Below the pieces are notes generated by a model that did not search any database, was not told the origin of the DNA, and saw only the letters and a program-made list of their open reading frames with translations. 64,000 nt of DNA from assembly GCA_963669155.1 (NCBI GenBank), contig OZ022594.1, positions 1,299,154 to 1,363,153 on the forward strand. The letters are read 5' to 3'. The stretch is from Arbacia lixula. Its lineage: Eukaryota; Echinodermata; Echinoidea; Arbacioida; Arbaciidae. The translations under genes were made by a program, and so were the position numbers. This document shows positions 12,901 to 23,046 of this stretch, piece by piece (the stretch's first letter is position 1; each line of letters begins with the position of its first letter).

Positions 12901-15900
12901 CGCAATGTATTCACTTGGTGGAATGCACTCTGAATGTATAGTTGCTTGGACAAAGCTCGGACAAACCTTGGAATTTGTACTATTAGTAACGTATTGTTTG
13001 AAAGACGTGCATATACGTAACGGAATTAGTTGATTGATGAAACGAGAGATGTTTGTTTGAATAGAACAAGTAGAAGTAAAATATAGTATGATATATTCAA
13101 ACATCTGTATGGATACTAAAGCGTGTTAATGAATGTCAAAAGCATTCCGCAATCATGACAATGCTTTGATGTCCCATGCTCAGAACCGACATTTAGCGGA
13201 TGTCAACTTGGAAAGAAATATATTTGATCGCCCATTTTGTCTTTCGCAGATGTGTTTCTTATCACATTATTTTGCATTTAGCTTCCTTTTAAATGAATGA
13301 GGAATGATGAATAAACGGTGATAAAATATATTTTTCTTACTCACAAAATTGACTTATTCTGCACTCTCCAGTTTGTCCGGAATTGTGAGATTCAATCATT
13401 TTCGACATAATGTCTTACGCGGTGTATTGTGTATTTATTATTGTGTATCCCCCCCCCCTACGATCACTGCCTATCATTTACCACACCTCTTTCTCTTCTC
13501 TTCTCTTCTCTTCTCCTCTCTCCTATCCACATGCCCCTTCCTCCATCCTTCCAACCCCTTGGTCCTCCCACCCTAACTTTACCATAACTCACTTGTTCTT
13601 CCACACTCATCCACCACCTCCCCTTCATCATCCGCCCCATTCATCCATTCTTATAACCCTCCCCCCCCCCTCCCACTACCTCCTCGACGCCGTTTCATCC
13701 ACCCGCCCCCAATTTAATCTTCCTCGTCCCCATTCTATCCTCCCCCCTCGTCCTCCTACCAATTTTCCTCCTTCCCACAATTCGTCCTCCTCCCCAAATT
13801 TCGTCCTCCTCCCCAAATTTCGCTCTCCTTCCCACATATCGTCCTCATTCCCACATATCGTCCTCCTCCCCATATTTCGTCTTCCTCCCCACATGTCACC
13901 CTCCTTCCCACATTTCGCCCTCCTTCCCATATTTCGCCCTCCTTCCCATATTTCGTCCTCCTCCCCACATTCCGTCCTCCTCCCCACATTCCGTCCTCCT
14001 TCCCATATTTCGCCCTCCTTCCCACATTTCGCCCTCCTTCCCACATTTCGTCCTCCTTCCCACATTTCGTCCTCCTTCCCATATTTCGACTTCCTTCCCA
14101 CATGTCGCCCTCCTGCGCACATTTCTTCCTCCCCCTCACACGTCCCCTCCATCACTCGATCCTTCGCCCTAGCCTGTGGCGCCGACTCGTTCCATTGCGG
14201 TGTTAGCGGCATCTGTCTGCAGGCACGTCTGCAGTGTGATGGATTGCCCGACTGTCCGGACGGGGAAGACGAGGAATCATGTGGTAAGTGTGACAGCTGT
14301 ATGTACTATTTAAAAAAAAAAGACTTAAAATTCCCCTTTATTCTTCCCAAGAAACTGTTCCATTGTTCCATTTATTTTACATTCGAAATAAATTCAATTC
14401 AATTCAATCATGGCTTTACTCCTTACCTCCTCCACAGGAACTCTCCAGTGCCCTGAAGGTTGTTCATGCGGGGACTCTCCCCCCGTGGACGACGAAGATG
14501 CCCCCACTGCGCCCCGCCACGCCCTGGCGTCCCTAATATTCTGGGTGAATTGCTCTCTCGGCTGGAGCGAAGACTACGGCAGGGTTACGGCACCCAAGGC
14601 TACCATGATGTACAGAATAAGTTTTGAGCGATGATCCATTTTCCAAACAAATCTCGTTGAGCAGTATTTCATGTTCAACACGTGGATCTAATGTTCCTGG
14701 GAACATTACTTTTAAGATATTTTTCTTTCAGATAAGTAACATAAAAAGTGCCCAGCCGCGTCCATAAAACTAGTATTTTCATCTAGGAAAGGATCAAATT
14801 TCGTGTTCGCTTGTCCTCATTAGCTACTCAACAAGCACGTATCCGTTAATCAGCGAAAGCCGCAATGTATATGAATGTTTAGGAATATCCATGACCTATT
14901 GCAAAATCCAGTCGAACACAATCGCGTATGCCATGTATGCATTGTTGAGAGCAGCTGCCATTCAAGAATATTTAGTAGCAGAACCAAACCTCGTTGAAAG
15001 GGATGGATATCCATTTCTTGGTCGGACCGTGGTCGGACCAGGAAGATGTTAGAACTGGAGTCAGCACGAAGTATAATTTATTCCTACACCAGTCCTACAT
15101 CCTACATCCAGTCAATGGGGGAGGGGGGGGGGGGTATGCAAAGCCCTCGTGAAAAGCATCAATGGTAACTACTATGGCAACAGCCAATGAGATCTCATAA
15201 TTACCATTGATCTTAAGTTACAATAATTGGAAACGTATATGCAACATGGCCATGGTTATGTACTTTGATACAATTTTATGACACGTTTCTTTCAGCAATC
15301 TTCGCGGCTCACCTTTGTATCAACTGGAATTGGGGATGTTCAACGATCTGCACAATGCGCATACAATGTAAGGAGTCATTTTTGTGATTCTCCATTTTTC
15401 CTTCCCATTCTTCTTTTTATTCTTCTTCATCTTATTACCCCGTCTGCCTTCTTCCCCTTCACCTTTCGTCATGGAATCTCCCCATAAAGAACTTCTCCCC
15501 AAGCTGAATTGGCAATCAATCATACAAAGTCGGCAATTCCAGTATTATGTTATTATGTTTAAAATAATGAGCAAGATGAATGGTTTGGTACCTGAGTATC
15601 TAAACAACGTAGTTACTTTTCGTGAAATTAACTTTCAAGCGAGATATGCTATTTCTTGCCCTCTCAAAATTAACAGACCACATACAGAACACTACAAGAA
15701 GTCCCTTCATTATGTGGGTTCGAATTTATGGAATGATTTGCCGCCACACATACGCGCGATGACGTCCCTCTCTTTATTCAAAAAGCAGTGCAAATTTGTG
15801 TCTTTTGATTACTCTTAATGCAACATATTTATATATCCAATATACTACAATTACAGAATTCTGTTTATATTACAGACATCATCGATGTATTTATCTTGTT

Positions 15901-18900
15901 TCTTTGTACTATGATTACCTGTTATTGTATTTGATTTGTTTATATGTAATGTGATTTTTATTGTACAGGGCACCTTGGTAGAACATATTTTAATTGAAAG
16001 GTCTACCCTGCTTAAATAAAATTGAATAAATAAATATATAAATAAATAAAATAAATTCAAAACACGGTCGCGTTCAAGCAACATTTTTTGAACGTGATTC
16101 TGCATTCTGCATATTTCCTGTGGGAACAAAGGCCAACAAAATTACCTACACGCAGGCAGCAATATAAAAAGTACAGTGACTCTATACACGTGTTTTCCCT
16201 TTTCAGTTACAATCACCCTTTATTCAACAACTGATGATAACGTAAGCGCTTTTGATGATAACGTAAGCGCTTTCCTACACGACTAGAACAAAATTGCCGA
16301 CACGCGGAGATCGCGCGTGAATGGTTGCGATGTTGGTTAACCCATACCAGATGAACTACTAACTGCCGTGCATGGAATTTGAGTGCGTTACGTGTACGAA
16401 AATGCGTCAGTGGCATTAAAGGGACCCTGACACCAAAATGTATGTTAACTTCTGTTGATGCAACTTAAAGCACTGTTTAATATCGTGAAAGTTCTGTTAA
16501 ATACGTCCAACAAACAACCAGTTATGCCAAATAATGTTGATAGTAAGACCATTGTCAATAACTTAGGAAATGACTTCTTGGATAAAGCTCACAAAATTAA
16601 TGATATTGAATCCAAACTCAGTAATGTAAACAAATTAATCACTGATGAAATCTCACTTGATAAAGAAATTGTAGTTCTCAGAGATTTTAAAGAATTGTCT
16701 GAACATGATGTTAAAATCTCGATCATGAAGCTCGGTAAGAAATCCTGTCCATTAAACCCAATGCCCACAAAATTATTTATGCAATATGTGGATGTATTAT
16801 TACCTGTCATAAACTCCATGATCAATACATCTCTGTCAACAGGGCAGTTTCCTGCTCTGTGGAAAGTTGCACTTGTTAAACCACTGTTGAAAAAGTCAGG
16901 TATTGGAACAGAATTTTGTAATCTGAGGTATATTGGTAATCTTCAGTACATTTTAAAGTTGGCAGAAGGCGCTGCTACCCAACAAGTCCTTGAAAACCTT
17001 GATTCTCGCTCACTCTCGCCATTCAACCAATCAGCCTAACGAAAATTTCATAGCACTGAAACAACACTCCTAAACATCAAAAGTGATCTTCTAATGTCAA
17101 TGGAGTACCAGAAGATTAATATACTGCTCTTACTTGATTTGACCGGCGTTTTTACACTATTGACCATTAGTCTCGGTTATAAACTTTAAAAACACATTTT
17201 GGGATAAATGGTACAATTCTCGCTTGGATGGAATCTTGATTGGCTGATAGAAAACAGACAGTTGAAATGGATTACATTGAGTCAGATGTATTAAAGTTGC
17301 CTTTTAGTGTCCCCCAAGGGTCACGTTTAGGACCCTTACTGTTTGCATCGTATACAAGCAGACTCCTCACAGATATTGAAAAGGAGTTCCCCATTATTAC
17401 TTGTCACTGCTATGCAGATGACATCCAAATATATTTGTCATTCTGTCCTTACACACCAAATAAAGCCTACTGTATCAGTGCGTTAGAAACATGAATTGAG
17501 TACATTAGAGCCTAGATGTTGCAGAACAAATTGATGTTGAATGATAAGAAGACAGAGCTGTTAGTCATTGGTACTCCACGTCAAGTACCCAAGTTTCAGT
17601 CAAATGGTATATCAGTATGTGACACTGCTGTAAAACCGTCCCATCGCGTGAGAAACTTAGGAGTGTTATTTGAGGTTACAGTTCGATATTCCGAAGGTTC
17701 GCTATTCCGAAGGTTCATTATTCCGAAGGTTCGTTATTCTGAAGGCTCGTAATTCCGAAACACGTAAATTGCCTATACCTCGATGGTCCTTAGTCCGAAA
17801 AAGGAAAAGGGTTCGTTAATCCGAGCATTTGTGGCGTTATTCCGAAGGTTTCTTAATCCGAAAACGAAATAAGGTTCGTTTTTTTCCGAAGGTTCCTGAA
17901 TCCGAAAACGAAATAAGGTTCGATTTTCCGAAGGCTCGTTAATCCGAAAACGAAATTCGTTAGTCCGAACCTTCGGAATAACGATCTTTCGGACTAACGA
18001 ACCTTCGGAATAACGTACCTTTTTTTCTTTTTTGGACTAACGAACCTTCGGAATAACGAACCTTATTTCTTTCTCGAACTAACGAACCATCGGAATAACG
18101 AACCTTCGGAGTATTCGACCCTTCGGAATAACGGAACTTCGGAATAAAGAGTGCTTCCCTTATTTGATACCCACTTGAGCATGGAACCACAAATTATTAG
18201 TGGATGCAAATCAGCATATTGCATGATATGTAACCTGAGGCGCGTTCGCGAATACTTTGATCAAGATAGCATGAAAATTGTCCGCATGCATTATGAGTAA
18301 ATTAGATTATTGTGATAATGTACTGTATGGATTACCAGATTCACAGATAGTAAAGTTGCAGCGGGTTCAAAATACATGTGCAAGATTGATTTGTGATCTC
18401 ACATGTATATATGTTATATAATGCAACATGTTTTCCTTGGCATAGCTAGCACATTTCTTACACAAGGAAATGATTCTCAAGATTCCCCTTGTGACATCAT
18501 CAAAGGTAGAAATTAGCAGGATAATAGACATAATTTTTGCACAAACTAAACATTGCAATGACTGCGTGCAAGTGCTTATAATAGCATCACATGTTTATAC
18601 AATGCAGCATTTTTCCTTGGCATAGCTAGCACATTTCTTACATAAGGAAATAATTATTTCCACATGAAAGGTTGTTAGTTGGTATTGTGTGAAGACATGT
18701 ACGATTGTACAAATACGTATATCGTCGTTGTTAATGAAGCCATCATATTATATCATATTTCATGTCATTTTCCCTCTGCTTTTCACACCTGCAGGGACTT
18801 TTCCTCCACACAACTTATTCACATCGAACCGGGCGTGTTCAACGGTCTCAATAGACTCTGGAACATGTAAGTTTGTGACATCTGTCATAGAACATGAAGA

Positions 18901-19180
18901 ATGGGGTGTCCTCGTAATTCATATCCTTGTAAAATATACATTCTTTATTGATATAGCCAGTGAACAAAGCGATTTACAATTAAAGGGAAATAAAACCCTG
19001 AAATTAAATTGAATACAAACAGAAACATATGAGGAAAGTATTGCCCAAAATTGGAAAGAAAGATGTACAATAATTCAGCCTATATATACTTAATGATATA
19101 TAATAAAATATATATATAATTACAGAACTATACTGTACAGGCCATGTTACTTTGTACTTTGCATATATGTTTATATACAG

Positions 19181-19234
<54 letters not shown>

Positions 19235-19503
19235 GTGTGAGTGTGTGTGTTTATGTTATTGTTCACAACTTCAAATGATTGCAGCACATACAGCATCTCG
19301 AATCGCAGATTTCGAAAGAGATTACCGGTACTCTACATAATGATTTCATATCCCCGTCCTGAACACATTATTATGGTAGTAATGTTCTGCCGTACCAAAA
19401 TGAGTCTTTCTGTCTCTCTCTCTCTCTCTCTCTCTCTCGTTTTGGATCATGTCAAAATCAAACGGGACCGAAGCCCATGATAGCCACTAACGATACCGGT
19501 TAC

Positions 19504-19548
<45 letters not shown>

Positions 19549-22500
19549 GGTTACCTTTCACCACGTTTCATTTGCAGAATTCTAGTTCATAATAACCTGA
19601 CGACACTAGAGTACGGGACATTCGAATACCTCCCAAACCTCAGAAGTCTGTAAGTATCATGCTAGTACCGTGAAACCTGCCTCAGCGACTACCTGCATAG
19701 AAAGACCACCTGCATACAAGGACCAAATATGTCTTCCATCGAGCAACGTTTTTTTTATTCAAACCTGTATTTTAAAAGCCTGTACATGGTGAACACCTGC
19801 GCATAAAGGGCACATTTCTTTCCTCTCTTCAGCGGTCTTTCTGCACAGGTTTAACTGTATTGTTTATTTTCAAATACATCCCGCGATTCATGAATTGAAT
19901 TCAAATGAATACGCAGGTTATATATATCATATAGTCAACGATATCAAACAATAGTAAAGAATACACACGTTTGTAGCGATGAAAAGTGCATTCATGTAAT
20001 AATTTCTTGTGGAAGTTGGAATTCGTTAAAGTGTATTATGTATAAGGTAAACATCTTGTAAATCGGGATGTTTTTTGTACAAAATACAATTAATAATACT
20101 GATGATGTTTACTAATTCTAATTCAAACTCAAAGATAAAAATGTATTGGAATCAAACCAAACATAATCATAGTTGAAATGAATATGATTACATTAGTATC
20201 TCGCCAGTGGCGTCATAAAATATGAACATTCATAACTTTGCTATTCTTTTATGGATATTTGTCAAACATTCACCATTCTTCTCCCTCATGTTTTTGCATT
20301 TGTTAAAACCAACATAGAAAGAAAACAATTCAGGGTGAACTTTTGCTTTAGTAAAGCCTTTAATCATGGTCATGATGGATTTAATGGATATGATGATATC
20401 TTCGTCTCTTGCAGAGAGATGGAGGGGAACAAGCTATCCCGTGTCGACCCTGGATGCTTTAGAGGCCTTCCGCGTCTTATTTTCATGTAAGTCTCAGTAT
20501 TTTAAGTTCCGTCGTTTGTTTTTGAAATACACAGTCACGCTTCAGGGCCCTGTTGCATAAAACACACCATTCATGGCAACTTAGCCACCAATGGCAACTT
20601 TTATGGAAATTGAATTTAATTGGCTGTCGAGGGATGTTACCATGTTAGGCTCCATTAATTGGTGGCAGAGCTTTCGTTGATATATGTAGAGAGTTTTATG
20701 CAACAGGGCCCAGGTCTTTGTAAATTTTGCAATCATACAGTGTCTTTTTCAAATTTCCGTGTTTTTTACACAATTTTTGTTTTGACCTGTAACATATGGG
20801 ACGCACTGTCTTTAACCATACATCACGTTGGTTGTTACGTAATCCCTCAGGGACTTCGGTCAAAATCTACTGGCACACATTCCTCCGGGTGTTTTTCAAG
20901 ATGTCGGACCGTCGATAGAAATTCTGTAAGTATGCTATTGTTGCTGTTTATTTTTATTAATTTTTTGTTAACATATGTCCGTTAGTCAAAATTGACTCTT
21001 TCAGCCATTATCATTTGTGAAAAAAGCACAATAAAATTGCTTTGAACTAAACGTCTTGATATTGAAACCGCAGCCAAAAGCAGTCTTCCCTGCCTGTTCT
21101 TCTTTTTTGCGTAAAGCCTTACCTTCAGGCTGTTGTATATTTTTAATACACACTCTACATTTTTGATTTGATGTATTTTCCATCTTTCATATCCTCAAGT
21201 TGAAATAACAATGATCTTATTATTGTAGTGCTTTCTAGGCAAATTGCGTGTCCGTGTAAATTGTTCCTTCAGATTAGATATTTTATTCAGCCAGTTCACA
21301 TTATCAAATCAGTTAAAGGGCCCCTGTCATTAATATGTATGTTGACTTATGTTGATGCAATTTAATGAGTATATAACAAAATTACTAACTGTTAAATGGA
21401 AACATGTGTCCTATATTTTAAAAATATATTTTTTTTCTATATTTTTCTCAGCACTGATAAGCCCCGCCTTCAAAATATTCTCCAACTCAAGATTCCCCTT
21501 GTGACACCATCAAAGGTAGAAATTAGCAGGATAATAAACAGAATGTATGCACAAACTAAACATTGCAATGACTGCCTGCAAGTGCTTATAATAACATCAC
21601 ATGTTTATACAATGCAGCATTTTTTCCTTGGCATAGCTAGCACATTTCTGACATTATTCCCATATGAAAGGTTGTTAGGTGGTATTGTGTGAAGACATGT
21701 GATGCTCTTGTTGGCAGGTAGAGGTAGTCATTGCAATGTTTAGTTTGTGCATAAATTCTGTCTATTATCCTGCTTAGTTCTATATTTTATAATGTCACAA
21801 TGGGAATCTGGAGTTGAGAATATTTTGGCAAGTATATGGGGTGAGGATATTTCCCCAAATTCTTCTGCCCTTCCGATTTGTTTATACGTCAAATCCAGGC
21901 AAAATCATCCAGAGAATCTTATCTAAAGTGCATGATACGTGTGTGTAAAATCGATAAATGTAACGCCCCTCCCCATTAATTTACTTTCTTTAATGTAACA
22001 AGCGTCAGAGTGCTCAACACCACTCGCTATCTCTGCCTGTCCTTTTGTTTGATCAAGTCCTGAAAGCGAACCACTCCTAAATTAATAATGCAATCGTTGT
22101 TATACTGTCAGTGGGATGATTCAGTTTTGTTTTTAGTAGAATAATCATTAATAACTAGATCTTGGGTGGTTACCATGGTTACAATTCAACAAGCCTATGT
22201 CTGGCTCTTCCATGTTCTCATCCTTTCCTAACAGTTTAGTGATGTTCACTCCATGACATGTCTCTACCTACACGTACCAATGATATTTTGTGATCGTCAT
22301 GTTTTTTAATTTTCTTATGTCTTGCATCATCTTGATCTCAATCTCTATTGTTTGCTGTGTTTTATGTGTGTTTTTAACCACGAAACAATAATAACATGTT
22401 AAATTGAATCATCTTGCAGGGTGGTTACCCACAACCGTCTACCGTCTCTCAATACCTCCATACTTTATGGTTTGGAGAAGCTCTTCCTCGTGTGAGTTTG

Positions 22501-22994
22501 TATGCATGTTATTAACTCCTTCTCTGCCATGCTCCATGCTTCCGTATGTGAATAGTGTGTATTACCAATGTCTCAAAGAACATACTCCTTCTAATATTAA
22601 TTTCGTTTTAGAATCATCTACATGCACACATATGACGTACATAATGTAATAACACGTTTTCCGTGCTATATTTTTGATGGATTTATACTTGAATTTGATA
22701 TGTTATACCTTATATCAAAATAAAAACTAAGTCGTATCTCCTTTTGTGGGATTTATACTTATAGATAAAAATGAGAAGAGGCATCTTCTTATCGTTCATA
22801 AAGCATCTTTCACATGTTTCAGGTCTTTTCAAGGCAATCCCATAGAACACATTGAGCCTCGAACATTCGGAGATCTACCGTCTTTGCAAGACATGTAAGT
22901 AGGGGGTCGATGTTTTTTTCGGAATGTGTAGGTAAGGATAGACATACGTACAGAGAGGGTGAGAACATGATGAAGAGAGGGGAGGGGGTGAGTG

Positions 22995-23046
<52 letters not shown>

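Larger units (their letters stand above)
16419..18700 (+). mobile_element. Foldback family F copy, opened by a LINE
   Basis: 16419-16503 matches the left end of the 667-bp foldback at 36802 (AAGGGACCCTGACACCAAAA, TA before it). 18396-18700 matches its inner part, marked by ttccttggcatagctagcac. About 1.9 kb of LINE lies between, so the foldback was there first. The right end is missing. Confidence 0.6.

Noticed and set aside
13410-14456. Longest open frame in the window (348 codons, Ser/Pro/His-rich)
   Set aside because: It reads a CT-rich minisatellite and only joins LDLa exon 2 by chance of frame. The antisense frames are equally long and equally repetitive.
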